A DNA stretch of 64,000 bases from assembly GCF_003318255.1 (NCBI RefSeq), contig NZ_QOCF01000014.1, positions 310,001 through 374,000 on the forward strand. The letters run 5' to 3'. Source of the DNA: Ruegeria sp. A3M17 (GTDB lineage: Bacteria; Pseudomonadota; Alphaproteobacteria; Rhodobacterales; Rhodobacteraceae). Below, piece by piece: positions 54,164 through 62,250 of the stretch (position 1 is its first letter; each line of letters opens with the position of its first letter). The notes under the pieces are model-generated. The model was not told the DNA's origin. It did no database searches and saw only the letters and a list, made by a program, of their open reading frames with translations. The position numbers were made by a program, and so were the translations under genes.

Positions 54164-54880
54164 TCAAATCGCCTCACGCTGTTGCAAACGGGTCTGCACA
54201 ATCCCGGCGACCTGAGCGGCCACGGCCGTTATTGGGGTCCCGCCTGCCCGGGACTCGGCAAGCCGCTGCGCCGCTTCTGCCAGAACTGTATCGTCGGCAT
54301 CGCGGGCGACCCCGCGCAGAAACTGTGCCGCGTAATCCAGCGTGCGCTGATCATTCGGACTGGCTAGAATGTCGGCGATATGGGCCATGTCATCCTGATA
54401 GGCCATCGGATCGGCGTGAATCACCTCATCCCGGACGGCATGCAGGCTGTAGGGGCGGCGATCTTCGGGCAAACGCACGAGGACGGATGTCTGAAAATAG
54501 GCCAGCGATTTTAGGGGTTTCGCCAGAAACCCATCAGCACCGGCCCGCATTGCGGTGCGTTTCATGTGGTCATCCCCGGACATGCCAAGAATGGCCCCAA
54601 TACGGGGCGCAGCCTCAGACAGGTCGGCGATCAGATCCGCGCCGGACCCGTCCGGCAGACCCATGTCCACGATGATGACAGAGGGGCGGTAAATCTGCAG
54701 GTGACGCCGTGCCGATTGCAGGCAATCCGCCCGCCTGATGCGCGCGCCGCTGTGTAGGCACATCAACCGGATGGCGTCGCAGGCATAGCGGCTGTCTTCC
54801 ACAACCAGAATGGTTTGTCCCAGCAGAGGCCGCGTGGCCGTCGGCTGCGCGGGAGAGGCGAAGGGGCTCGAATCGTCCAT
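54164..54880 (-). CDS. Response-regulator receiver protein with uncharacterised helical C-terminus
   Basis: A 238-residue protein. The receiver domain spans about 24-142 with the acidic pair Glu28-Asp29, the phosphoacceptor Asp72 (VIIVDMGLPDG) and Lys121 (FLAKPLKS). The C-terminal 95 residues (from about 145) are predicted helical without a DNA-binding signature, so the output may be by protein contact. No histidine kinase is adjacent. The ATG at 54880 has AGGAG 7 nt upstream; upstream in-frame codons to 54910 are unconserved. A 39-residue membrane ORF follows immediately. Confidence 0.85.
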   Translation of the reverse strand: MDDSSPFASPAQPTATRPLLGQTILVVEDSRYACDAIRLMCLHSGARIRRADCLQSARRHLQIYRPSVIIVDMGLPDGSGADLIADLSEAAPRIGAILGMSGDDHMKRTAMRAGADGFLAKPLKSLAYFQTSVLVRLPEDRRPYSLHAVRDEVIHADPMAYQDDMAHIADILASPNDQRTLDYAAQFLRGVARDADDTVLAEAAQRLAESRAGGTPITAVAAQVAGIVQTRLQQREAI

Positions 54881-55014
54881 GGCGGAACTCCTAATCAGCA
54901 GATGCCTCACGCTAGGAACTTCTGGCTAACAGGGCGTTAACGGCAATTTGGCGCACTTGTTCTTTGTTCAATCACCCCCCATAACCGCTGCAACGCAGAA
55001 TAGAGGAGAGTTCC

Positions 55015-55419
55015 ATGATTGGTCGACTGAACCACGTAGCCATTGCCGTACCCGATCTTGAGGCTGCCTCTGAGCAGTACCGCAACGCGCTGGGCGCGAA
55101 AGTCGGCGCGCCACAGGATGAGCCGGATCACGGCGTCACAGTTGTGTTCATCGAACTGCCCAATACCAAGATTGAACTGCTTTATCCGATGGGCGATGAC
55201 AGCCCGATCAACGGGTTTCTGGAAAAGAACCCCGCTGGCGGCATCCACCATGTCTGCTATGAAGTCGAGGATATCATCGCTGCCCGCGATCACCTGAAAG
55301 AAACCGGCGCGCGCGTGCTGGGTTCGGGTGAGCCAAAGATCGGTGCGCATGGTAAACCGGTGCTGTTCCTGCACCCTAAAGATTTTAACGGCTGCCTGGT
55401 CGAGCTGGAACAGGTGTAA
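55015..55419 (+). CDS. mce: Methylmalonyl-CoA epimerase
   Basis: A 134-residue VOC-fold enzyme interconverting (R)- and (S)-methylmalonyl-CoA in propionate/ethylmalonyl-CoA metabolism. Metal-binding positions are visible: His7 in LNHVAIAV, the GGIHHVCYEV pair (His76/77) and the final Glu in GCLVELEQV. GAGGAGAG precedes the ATG. DUF1467 follows after 21 bp, the usual neighbour in Rhodobacterales. The mutase is elsewhere. Confidence 0.92.
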   Translation: MIGRLNHVAIAVPDLEAASEQYRNALGAKVGAPQDEPDHGVTVVFIELPNTKIELLYPMGDDSPINGFLEKNPAGGIHHVCYEVEDIIAARDHLKETGARVLGSGEPKIGAHGKPVLFLHPKDFNGCLVELEQV

Positions 55420-55440
55420 CCTAACCCCGGAGGGGATGAG

Positions 55441-55716
55441 ATGTCGATTACTGGTGCGGCCGTTCTGTTCGCCGTGATCTGGTTCATGACTTTGCTGGTG
55501 GTGCTGCCAATCCGCATCAAGACGCAGGGCGATCTGGGTGACATCGTTCCGGGCACCCATGCGGGCGCACCGGAAGAGCATCACCTGAAGAAAAAGATGT
55601 GGATCACCACCGGTATCACTGTGGTGCTCTGGGCCATCATCGCAGGCATCATCCTGTCCGGCGTGATTTCCGTGCGTGATTTCGACTGGCTGAACCAGCT
55701 GGAGCCGCAGCGCTGA
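55441..55716 (+). CDS. DUF1467 small membrane protein
   Basis: A 91-residue protein with two membrane helices (about 4-24 and 52-73), separated by a polar loop containing RIKTQGDLGD and GTHAGAPE, the DUF1467 signature. No known function. It shares a transcript with methylmalonyl-CoA epimerase (21-bp gap), and its frame ends 3 bp before the convergent EI24 gene. Confidence 0.88.
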   Translation: MSITGAAVLFAVIWFMTLLVVLPIRIKTQGDLGDIVPGTHAGAPEEHHLKKKMWITTGITVVLWAIIAGIILSGVISVRDFDWLNQLEPQR

Positions 55717-55719
55717 TCT

Positions 55720-56418
55720 TTAAGCCATAGGCCCTGATAGCCTGTGGTAGATATGGGTAAATGTTGCGACCCCAAGGATTGGGATCACAAGGTTCACCAG
55801 CGGCACGGATAGCGGGATCGCCATCAAAATGCCTGCCAACCAGATGGTCGTTGCGTGTTTGGCGCGCAGCTTACGTGCGCCTTCACGACCCAACCTGCGC
55901 ATGGCAGCCAACGTAAAGTATTCCCGCCCCAATAAGAAACCGTTCATGCCCCAGAAGATGAAGGGGGCAAGCGGAGTAAAGATCGCATAGAGGATCAACG
56001 CCAGCAGGTTGGCAACGACCAGAACCCCCATGAACCTCAGCCCGTCGCGCAGGCTTTCGCTGAACGGAATGCCGGGTACGGCTGGCAATGTTGGGTAATG
56101 CTTGTCTTCAACCGCTTGCGCGACGTCTTCCAGAAACATCGACGTAATCGCCGAGGCCACCGGAACCATCAGAAATATTGGCAGGATCAGGACGACAAAG
56201 ATGCCGGAATAGTTCAGCACGTCGTTCAGCCACGGCACGGCCCCGATAAAGGGCAGAGAGATCTCGTTCCCTGAAAGCCGGTTGACCAGCCAGATTGCCA
56301 AAGCACAGGCGGCGATCAGCAAAACGATCGTCAGACCAACGCCGCGCAACAGGACAGCCCGGAACTTTGGATCGCCGATCTGTCCCAGCGCTGTAAAAAA
56401 GGCGTTGAGAATGGTCAT
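55720..56418 (-). CDS. EI24-domain (CysZ-like) membrane protein
   Basis: A 232-residue integral membrane protein of the EI24/CysZ family with about five helices: LRGVGLTIVLLIAACALAIWL (near 25-45, split as LRGVGLTIVL, LIAACALAIWL), YSGIFVVLILPIFLM, FTPLAPFIFWGMNGFLLGREY (family core, written as FTPLAPFIFWGMNG) and a final AGILMAIPLSVPLVNLVIP helix. CysZ imports sulfate in enterobacteria; the role here is not shown. The ATG at 56418 overlaps the nitroreductase stop (ATGA), so the two are co-translated. Confidence 0.85.
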   Translation of the reverse strand: MTILNAFFTALGQIGDPKFRAVLLRGVGLTIVLLIAACALAIWLVNRLSGNEISLPFIGAVPWLNDVLNYSGIFVVLILPIFLMVPVASAITSMFLEDVAQAVEDKHYPTLPAVPGIPFSESLRDGLRFMGVLVVANLLALILYAIFTPLAPFIFWGMNGFLLGREYFTLAAMRRLGREGARKLRAKHATTIWLAGILMAIPLSVPLVNLVIPILGVATFTHIYHRLSGPMA

Positions 56419-56993
56419 TCCGAAACCCACTGGGTCAACCCATCCACGTCAGGGCGGGGCCTTTCGGGCGGTGCATTGCCCTCGGTCGCGATATGGATCA
56501 GACCCGCGACGCGCTCATTTTCTTGCAGCCCGAACGCCTTTTGGCAAAAACCCCGATCGTGGGTCTGCCAACCGGACAGCCAGTTCGCGCCCCAACCCGC
56601 GGCAAGGGCGGCGTTCAGCAGGGCTAGGCACACTGCGCCAGCGGAATAGGTTTGTTCGATTGCAGGGATTTTCGCGGACGGTTTTTGCACCTCGATCACG
56701 GCGACCGCCAGATGGCCCATGTCGAACTGACTGCGGGCTTTGGCGATATCCTCAGCAGTTTTGCCAAGGGCAGCGCCACAATCTTCGGTCAGCTGCGCCA
56801 GGCGCGGCATGGCACCTTTCTCAAGCACGATAAAACGCCAGGGTTCCAGCTTGCCATGATCCGGGCTGCGTGCGGCGGCGGTCAGCAGGGGCAATAGCTG
56901 TTCCCGCGTGGGGGCGGGTTCAATCAGCGTTTTTGCAGGTCGCGACCGGCGCGATTGCAGAAACTCCAGAGCGGCCGGATTCTTCAAGGACAT
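56415..56993 (-). CDS. Nitroreductase-family flavoprotein (YdjA-like)
   Basis: A 192-residue FMN enzyme of the short nitroreductase type. RRSRPAKTL near residues 15-23 is the FMN phosphate motif, AARSPDHGKLEPWRFIVL (40-57) the second flavin-binding segment, and GWGANWLSGW (about 133-142) the C-terminal signature. Likely NAD(P)H-dependent reduction of nitro compounds or quinones; the physiological substrate is unknown. The ATG at 56993 is the first in frame. Coupled to the downstream EI24 gene by a 4-nt overlap. Confidence 0.88.
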   Translation of the reverse strand: MSLKNPAALEFLQSRRSRPAKTLIEPAPTREQLLPLLTAAARSPDHGKLEPWRFIVLEKGAMPRLAQLTEDCGAALGKTAEDIAKARSQFDMGHLAVAVIEVQKPSAKIPAIEQTYSAGAVCLALLNAALAAGWGANWLSGWQTHDRGFCQKAFGLQENERVAGLIHIATEGNAPPERPRPDVDGLTQWVSE

Positions 56994-57131
56994 ATGTTAA
57001 CTTCCTTTACATAGGCGGTTGTGTATGTGGTTGAACATCTGGCGGGTTTCAAGGGCAAGTGGCTGGATGCAGGAGATCAATTTCACTCCCTGAGCGTTCG
57101 TGCAAGGGTGTTCAAGAAGAAGAGAGGGAAG

Positions 57132-57407
57132 ATGGCCAAACCAAAGCTGCGAAATGTACCGGATCTGAGCGCGCACGCCGTACCCGATGAAGGGATCGAA
57201 GTCCGGGTCACGCCGAAAGCTGCGAAGGATGGGATTTTAACCGATCAGGGAAACATTCGCATCGCCGTCACCGCGCCGCCCGAAAACGGCAAGGCAAACG
57301 AGGCGGTGCGCAACATATTGGCCGTGGCCATGGGGGTCGCACCGTCCACTCTGATCCTCAGGCGGGGGAAGACGTCACGCGACAAGGTATTTGTCTATTC
57401 ACCCTGA
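57132..57407 (+). CDS. DUF167 (YggU-family) protein
   Basis: A 91-residue cytosolic protein of the DUF167/UPF0235 family: IEVRVTPKAAKDGI (about 20-33), PPENGKANEAVRNILA and LRRGKTSRDKVF near the C-terminus. It has a small alpha/beta fold of unknown function. GAGGGAAG precedes the ATG at 57132; an in-frame start at 57021 would add 37 unconserved residues. Its end overlaps the convergent gene at 57395 by 13 bp. Confidence 0.86.
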   Translation: MAKPKLRNVPDLSAHAVPDEGIEVRVTPKAAKDGILTDQGNIRIAVTAPPENGKANEAVRNILAVAMGVAPSTLILRRGKTSRDKVFVYSP

Positions 57408-57643
57408 TCCGGTGTTTCCCGGATTTGGTACACGCCTTCCGGCAAGTCCAAAGCCGCTGCCAGATCGCGCACCTGTTCAGGGGACAACGTGATCCTCTGA
57501 ATCTGATCCGTGCGCGGGTCCAATTGTTCAAGCGTCACACATTCGGCGAAGCTGTTGATGACGACATCCTCTTGCAAAGGCTTTGGGCCTTCGTCCACCA
57601 GAGTAATGACTGTCGAGTCGAATTCATGCTCAATCGAAAACAT
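57395..57643 (-). CDS. Hypothetical protein, 82 residues
   Basis: An acidic protein beginning MFSIEHEFDSTVITLVDEGP and including FAECVTLEQLDPRTD and LSPEQVRDLAAALDLPEG; it reads as a small alpha/beta domain. I do not recognise the family. The ATG at 57643 is chosen; the frame extends to a TTG at 57673. Codon use resembles the neighbours. It is divergent from the M48 protease gene 122 bp away, and its end overlaps DUF167. Confidence 0.6.
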   Translation of the reverse strand: MFSIEHEFDSTVITLVDEGPKPLQEDVVINSFAECVTLEQLDPRTDQIQRITLSPEQVRDLAAALDLPEGVYQIRETPDQGE

Positions 57644-57765
57644 GAAAGCAGAGTGCAGGTCAGTCGAATGCAATGCAACCCGTACCGTGCCAATCGGCCT
57701 GTGGTGATCGCCGCAGCTCCGCGTTATGGTCGTGAAAACGGGCCAACCGTTTCAAAGGATTATGA

Positions 57766-58473
57766 ATGCGCCGTCTGATCTGTTTGTTTCTTTCCTTGTT
57801 GCTGGCGGCGTGCAGCGCCAATTCATTTCGTGTTCAAACCGCTGCCGAATGGGCGCAGGAGGTCCAGGAGTTTAAGGCCGAAGCCGAAATGTTCCAGCAG
57901 GTCAGTAGGCAGGTTGGGGAACAGGCGCGCAAGGAATGTCTGCGGCGGTCAAACGTGACAAATTGCGAATTTACGACTTTGGTTGATCTGAACCCGAATG
58001 CTCAGGCCAATGCCTTTCAAACGCTGGACAACAAGAAACAGCCGGTCATCATTTTTACCCGAGCGTTGATCGAGTCCGCGGACAACGCAGATGAGCTGGC
58101 TTTTGTGATGGGGCACGAAGCAGCGCATCACATCCTGCGGCACATTCCGAGACAGTCCAAGAACGCACAGGACAGCGCTGCCATCTTCGGTGAACTGGCA
58201 CGGTTGGGTGGCGCGGACGGTGAGGGTATTGAAGAGGCACAGAAATTGGGGGCAGAGGTCGGGGCGCAGGTCTATATCAAAGACTTCGAACTGGAGGCCG
58301 ACCAGTTGGGTACAATCATTACTTTTAACGCAGGCTATAACCCGTTGATCGGCGCAAAATACTTTGAACGCATTCCCGACCCGGGCGATCAGTTCCTAGG
58401 CACACACCCCCCCAATGCACAACGCGTTAAGATGGTCAGGAACACCGCGCGACAGCTTGGACTGACGCAATGA
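57766..58473 (+). CDS. M48-family metalloprotease, lipoprotein
   Basis: A 235-residue outer-membrane- or periplasm-facing zinc protease. The lipobox is LLAAC (Cys16), so it is probably lipid-anchored. The zinc motif HEAAH is at 117-121 and the third ligand Glu is in FELEADQLG. The fold resembles the catalytic core of BepA/LoiP without TPR repeats. A role in periplasmic protein quality control is inferred from the family. The ATG at 57766 has AAAGGA upstream. It overlaps the next gene's start by 4 nt (ATGA). Confidence 0.9.
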   Translation: MRRLICLFLSLLLAACSANSFRVQTAAEWAQEVQEFKAEAEMFQQVSRQVGEQARKECLRRSNVTNCEFTTLVDLNPNAQANAFQTLDNKKQPVIIFTRALIESADNADELAFVMGHEAAHHILRHIPRQSKNAQDSAAIFGELARLGGADGEGIEEAQKLGAEVGAQVYIKDFELEADQLGTIITFNAGYNPLIGAKYFERIPDPGDQFLGTHPPNAQRVKMVRNTARQLGLTQ

Positions 58474-58838
58474 GCTCCACGATACGGCTGGGCGTAATCC
58501 TGACGGATCGCGGATCAAAATACGCGGTGTCTGGGTCTGCGGTGCAAACGCGCGAAGACGTGGATGCCGTGCTGCAAGACCTCAAGTCCGACAAAGCCTA
58601 TGCCAAGGCGACGCATAATACCTGGGCGGCGATCTTGCCGACAGGGGCTCTCAAGGCCGACGACGGAGAAAGCGGTGCCGGAATGGTCATCCTGCGCATG
58701 CTCGAAAGGGCTGGACTGGAGGGCCACGTCATCATTGTCACCCGCTGGTACGGGGGCAAAAAACTGGGCGGTGACCGCTTTCGCAGGGTGCAGGACGCCA
58801 CCCGCGCCTATCTAGACCATATCGGCGCCGGGTCTTGA
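58470..58838 (+). CDS. YigZ/IMPACT-family protein
   Basis: A 122-residue single-domain protein of the YigZ/UPF0029 type: KATHNTWAAIL (about 47-57), DDGESGAGMVILRMLERAGL (64-83, split here) and the RWYGGKKLGGDRF signature (91-103). It lacks the C-terminal ferredoxin-like domain of YigZ. IMPACT proteins modulate translation in eukaryotes; the bacterial role is not settled. Start ATG overlaps the M48 protease stop. Confidence 0.86.
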   Translation: MSSTIRLGVILTDRGSKYAVSGSAVQTREDVDAVLQDLKSDKAYAKATHNTWAAILPTGALKADDGESGAGMVILRMLERAGLEGHVIIVTRWYGGKKLGGDRFRRVQDATRAYLDHIGAGS

Positions 58839-58906
58839 CCTGAGTCAAATGCCTGTTCGGGCCGCTGCGCTATCCTGTCAGAACTGTGCGACAGGGAGAC
58901 AGCGCA

Positions 58907-59182
58907 ATGCTTGGCAAAAATACTCTGAAACGACATGCGGAACTGGTAGACCAGATGGCAACCCACGTCGGGGTAGATCTGGAAGATTCGGCCATAGGCG
59001 GCGACGTCTCGATTGACCAGATCTCTGATGCGGTCCTGCGTTGCAGAGATTGTTCGAACCCAGATCATTGCGCGCAATTTCTAGCACAATCTGCCCAAGA
59101 CCAGAAAACGCCGGAATACTGCAGGAACACGGCCCTGTTTGACCGTCTCACTTCGCTGTCGGAAAGCAAACACGACGGCTAG
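58907..59182 (+). CDS. DUF6455 family protein, copy 1
   Basis: A 91-residue cysteine-containing protein of the DUF6455 type: LRCRDCSNPDHCAQFL in the middle and PEYCRNTALFDRL near the C-terminus give four cysteines (CxxC, HC and YC). It could bind metal or form disulfides; function unknown. The ATG at 58907 gives a compact start. The frame opens at 58886. Followed by a second family member 67 bp later. Confidence 0.8.
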   Translation: MLGKNTLKRHAELVDQMATHVGVDLEDSAIGGDVSIDQISDAVLRCRDCSNPDHCAQFLAQSAQDQKTPEYCRNTALFDRLTSLSESKHDG

Positions 59183-59249
59183 GAAAAAATAATGCCCCGC
59201 CATCGCCGCGTTTGACGGCGATTCGAGCAAAAAAAAGGCAGATCTGCCA

Positions 59250-59510
59250 ATGACCCGAGATATTCTGGGCGACGTGGAGAAACACTTTTGGCTAACCCGG
59301 TCGGTGGCCAGATGTATGGATGTTTCGTTGGCCGAAGCGATGGCCGAGGGGAGGTTGACCACCAATGGTTATGCAGAAATCGTGACGCGCTGTCGTGCCT
59401 CTGGGTGCAGCGATCAATGCGAAAAGTGGTTGTCGAAACAACAGGTCAAAGCCAATTCGGCCCCTGAGTTCTGCGCGAATGGGGAAACGCTGAACGCTTT
59501 GAAGACTTAG
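59250..59510 (+). CDS. DUF6455 family protein, copy 2
   Basis: An 86-residue paralogue of the preceding gene: VTRCRASGCSDQCEKWL and PEFCANGETLNALK share its cysteine pattern (C-x4-C-x3-C, FC). A 12-bp palindrome GGCAGATCTGCC (59237-59248) sits where the ribosome site should be, next to the ATG. The two genes may be co-transcribed; a hairpin between them (59202-59222) could adjust the second's expression. Its stop lies next to the stop of the convergent CDGSH gene. Confidence 0.8.
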   Translation: MTRDILGDVEKHFWLTRSVARCMDVSLAEAMAEGRLTTNGYAEIVTRCRASGCSDQCEKWLSKQQVKANSAPEFCANGETLNALKT

Positions 59511-59753
59511 TCAGAGCTTGGAATGCGAACCGTCGCACAGGGGCGGATTGGCCGTTTGTTTGCACCCGCAAAAGAACACCTTCTTGCTGGTCTCGGCAGT
59601 AAACTTCACCGGCTCATACTGGGTTCCCTTGTGTGAACCATCACAGAAGGGCTGGCGTTCTGACTTGCCACAAGCACACCAGAAGTAGGTTTTCCCTTCG
59701 GTCACGTCGACCGGGTAGGGGGCTTTTTGGGCAGGTTTCGGCTGATCTGACAT
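59511..59753 (-). CDS. Double CDGSH iron-sulfur domain protein
   Basis: An 80-residue protein with two CDGSH [2Fe-2S] sites: Cys26, Cys28, Cys37 and His41 (CACGKSERQPFCDGSH) and Cys62, Cys64, Cys73 and His77 (CGCKQTANPPLCDGSH). Such two-site bacterial proteins are thought to take part in redox sensing or Fe-S handling. No membrane segment. The ATG at 59753 begins MSDQPKPAQ; upstream in-frame codons are unconserved. Convergent with copy 2 of DUF6455. Confidence 0.92.
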   Translation of the reverse strand: MSDQPKPAQKAPYPVDVTEGKTYFWCACGKSERQPFCDGSHKGTQYEPVKFTAETSKKVFFCGCKQTANPPLCDGSHSKL

Positions 59754-59968
59754 GTGGCTGCTCCGCTTTTGGCTAATGTCGTGAAACAACTATAGGGCCT
59801 TCGTGCGGGGCGTGTAGAGCGCTTATGTTTCTTTAGGCAAGCAGCATGGTTTTGCCGCTCTCACAAAACTGTGATTGATTTTGTTGCAATAATATCAACG
59901 AGGTCGTATTTTGAGACTGGCCCCAGATAATAGGGCAATATGAGAAAATTTTTAGAGGATTGACGGAC

Positions 59969-60157
59969 ATGAAACTTAAATTTGCTGCCGTTAGCGCAAT
60001 TGCCCTGGTTCTGGCTGCATGCTCGCAGCAGGAAGAGCCGACGCCGGTTTACATCACGCCTGAATACGACAAGTTCGGCACACCGAGCTGCCCGGCTGGA
60101 ACCGACCTGGCCACAACCGAAGCGGGACAGACCATCTGTAACCCGGTCGCTCAATAA
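59969..60157 (+). CDS. Small lipoprotein, 62 residues
   Basis: Begins MKLKFAAVSAIALVLAACSQ: signal peptide with lipobox LAAC (Cys18). The mature part has about 45 residues including TPEYDKFGTPSCPAGTDL and a Cys pair (SCP, ICN) that could form a disulfide. Gln19/Glu after Cys suggests outer-membrane sorting. I recall similar small roseobacter lipoproteins but no function. The ATG at 59969 is preferred to an ATG three codons upstream. A strong terminator follows. Confidence 0.78.
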   Translation: MKLKFAAVSAIALVLAACSQQEEPTPVYITPEYDKFGTPSCPAGTDLATTEAGQTICNPVAQ

Positions 60158-60207
60158 GAATTCCGCGGGCGGTCCTGTTTTGGCCGCCCGCTTACTCAAC
60201 ACAGTCG

Positions 60208-60232
60208 ACCGCCCTTGTTGGGCGGTTTTTTT
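60208..60232 (+). terminator. Rho-independent terminator of the small lipoprotein gene
   Basis: ACCGCCC/GGGCGGT 7-bp stem (60208-60214 with 60220-60226), loop TTGTT, followed by seven T ending at 60232. A further hairpin GCGGGCGG/CCGCCCGC (60165-60172 with 60184-60191) lies 40 bp upstream. Confidence 0.93.
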
Positions 60233-60304
60233 ATGTCCGCTTTATGCCGACGCGGGCTCGGATCAGAATGCGTGGATAATGGGCAATCATCGCCTCGTTA
60301 GCCG

Positions 60305-60652
60305 TCAATATCCCTGTCCAAATGACTTGCGGTGATAGTGTTGACGCTTTGACCCGTACCGTGGTGCATAAAGGTAGCGATAGGATTTGTTTTTTAGCTT
60401 TTGCTGAACGTAGGGCGCGTTCTTAGGAACCGGTTTTGCTTGGTAGACCTTGCGCGTGTAGACTTTCGGAGAATAATAGTGCCGGTGAATGCGGATATTA
60501 TTGCGGTTATGAACATGCTGCGATTTTGACCCAACAACAACTTGGCCGCCCGTTCCAACAGTGATGTTGCCTGCGGTCGCCGGGACGGCAAAAAGTTGGG
60601 ACGCAAGTATCGCGGCCATGCAATTAAAAGAGATTGCACTAAGGTACGACAT
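60305..60652 (-). CDS. Small secreted Tyr/His/Lys-rich protein
   Basis: A 115-residue protein with a signal peptide (MSYLSAISFNCMAAILASQL, cleavage near VPATAG). The mature part (about 28-115) is rich in Tyr, His, Lys and Arg (RIHRHYYSPKVYTRKVYQAK, YRYLYAPRYGSKRQHYHRKS) with few acidic residues. It has an excellent AAGGAGG ribosome site 7 nt before the ATG. I recognise no family. A basic, aromatic-rich secreted protein could bind metal ions, nucleic acid or cell-wall polymers (inference). Confidence 0.65.
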   Translation of the reverse strand: MSYLSAISFNCMAAILASQLFAVPATAGNITVGTGGQVVVGSKSQHVHNRNNIRIHRHYYSPKVYTRKVYQAKPVPKNAPYVQQKLKNKSYRYLYAPRYGSKRQHYHRKSFGQGY

Positions 60653-60767
60653 GAAAACCCTCCTTCTAGCGAGTTGAGGTTTCCATTTATGTTCCGGGAA
60701 AATCCCGTCTCAAGCCAATAAACTTAAATCACGCTCTGCCTATCGAGGGTGAACGGGCACATTGGGG

Positions 60768-62156
60768 TCAAGTGCGTTTGCCCCATAAATCGTATTCGCC
60801 GGCCTCATCGATCTCGACCGACACGATGTCACCAGGCTTCAGGTCATCGAAACCCTCATCGATGAACAGATTCCCGTCGATCTCGGGTGCGTCTGCCTTG
60901 GTGCGGCACGTGGCGGCTTCGTCATCAACCTCGTCCACGATCACGTCCATGGTCTGGCCCACCTTGGCGGCCAGCTTAGCCTCGGAGATGGCCTGAGCTT
61001 TTTCCATGAACCTGTCCCAACGCTCTTGCTTTACCTCGGCCGGTACGTGATCCGGCAGGTCGTTTGATCGCGCGCCATCGACATTTTCGTATTGAAAACA
61101 GCCGACACGATCCAGCTGGGCCTCGTCCATCCAATCCAGAAGGGTCTGGAACTCGGCCTCAGTCTCACCCGGATAACCAACGATAAAAGTAGACCGCAGG
61201 GTTATGTCGGGGCAGGTTGCGCGCCATGCGGCGATCTCGTCCAGAGTTTTGGCTGCCGCTGCCGGGCGCGCCATGCGTTTCAGAACGTCCGGATGGGCAT
61301 GCTGGAACGGAATATCCAGATAGGGCAGGATGTTGCATCCGGCGTCGGCCATATGGGGGATCAACTCGCGCACATGCGGGTAGGGGTAGACGTAATGGAG
61401 CCGAACCCAGGCATCTAACTGCCCCAGCTCACGCGCCAGATCGGTGATGTGGCTGCGCACCTCGCGGTCCTTCCACGGGTTCACGTCATACTTCCGATCC
61501 AACCCATAGGCGGATGTATCCTGCGAGATCACCAGCAATTCACGCACGCCATTGTCGACCAGCTTTTCAGCTTCGCGCAGCACCGCGTGGGCTGGGCGGC
61601 TCGCCAGCTTGCCGCGCATGTCGGGGATGATGCAGAACTTGCATTTGTGGTTACAGCCCTCGGAAATCTTGAGATAACTGTAATGGCGGGGGGTCAACTG
61701 CACGCTTGCGGCGGGCAGCAGGTCCACAAACGGGTCAGGATCAGGCGGCACGGCCGAATGCACCGCATCCAGCACCTGTTCGTATTGATGCGGGCCAGTG
61801 ACAGCCATGATGCGCGGGTGATGTTCTCGGATGTAATCCGGTTCCGCACCCAGACAGCCGGTCACGATGACTTTGCCATTCTCCACCAGCGCCTCACCAA
61901 TTGCGTCCAGCGACTCGGCCTTGGCACTGTCAAGAAACCCGCAGGTATTCACGATCACGGCATCCGCGCCTGAATAGTCGGGCGAGATGCCGTATCCTTC
62001 GGCACGCAGGCGCGTCAGAATGCGCTCACTGTCGACCAGGGCTTTGGGGCAGCCCAAGGAAACCATGCCAATTGTTGGCTGGTTCGAACGTGGCGTCTCG
62101 GGCATCCGGGCGGCGGGCGCCAGGTCGGGGCGGAGGTTGGGCGGGTTCGTTGTCAT
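60768..62156 (-). CDS. rimO: Ribosomal protein S12 methylthiotransferase
   Basis: Radical SAM enzyme adding a methylthio group to an Asp of ribosomal protein S12 (462 residues). The UPF0004 domain binds an auxiliary [4Fe-4S] cluster through Cys36, Cys72 and Cys101. The radical SAM cluster is Cys168, 172 and 175 ([10 protein letters not shown]). A TRAM domain closes the C-terminus (about 395-460). The start ATG at 62156 gives [14 protein letters not shown]; the frame continues to 62558, which would overlap the divergent AsmA gene. RimO rather than MiaB is indicated by DMRGKLASR after the cluster. Confidence 0.95.
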   Translation of the reverse strand: MTTNPPNLRPDLAPAARMPETPRSNQPTIGMVSLGCPKALVDSERILTRLRAEGYGISPDYSGADAVIVNTCGFLDSAKAESLDAIGEALVENGKVIVTGCLGAEPDYIREHHPRIMAVTGPHQYEQVLDAVHSAVPPDPDPFVDLLPAASVQLTPRHYSYLKISEGCNHKCKFCIIPDMRGKLASRPAHAVLREAEKLVDNGVRELLVISQDTSAYGLDRKYDVNPWKDREVRSHITDLARELGQLDAWVRLHYVYPYPHVRELIPHMADAGCNILPYLDIPFQHAHPDVLKRMARPAAAAKTLDEIAAWRATCPDITLRSTFIVGYPGETEAEFQTLLDWMDEAQLDRVGCFQYENVDGARSNDLPDHVPAEVKQERWDRFMEKAQAISEAKLAAKVGQTMDVIVDEVDDEAATCRTKADAPEIDGNLFIDEGFDDLKPGDIVSVEIDEAGEYDLWGKRT

Positions 62157-62250
62157 TGCGCGGCATATAGTGGGGAACGCTTCCCCTTGCAAATGCGGCG
62201 CAGGCTTTGGATGATCTTTTTTAACGCATGAAAAAGGCGGAGAGCAGAAT

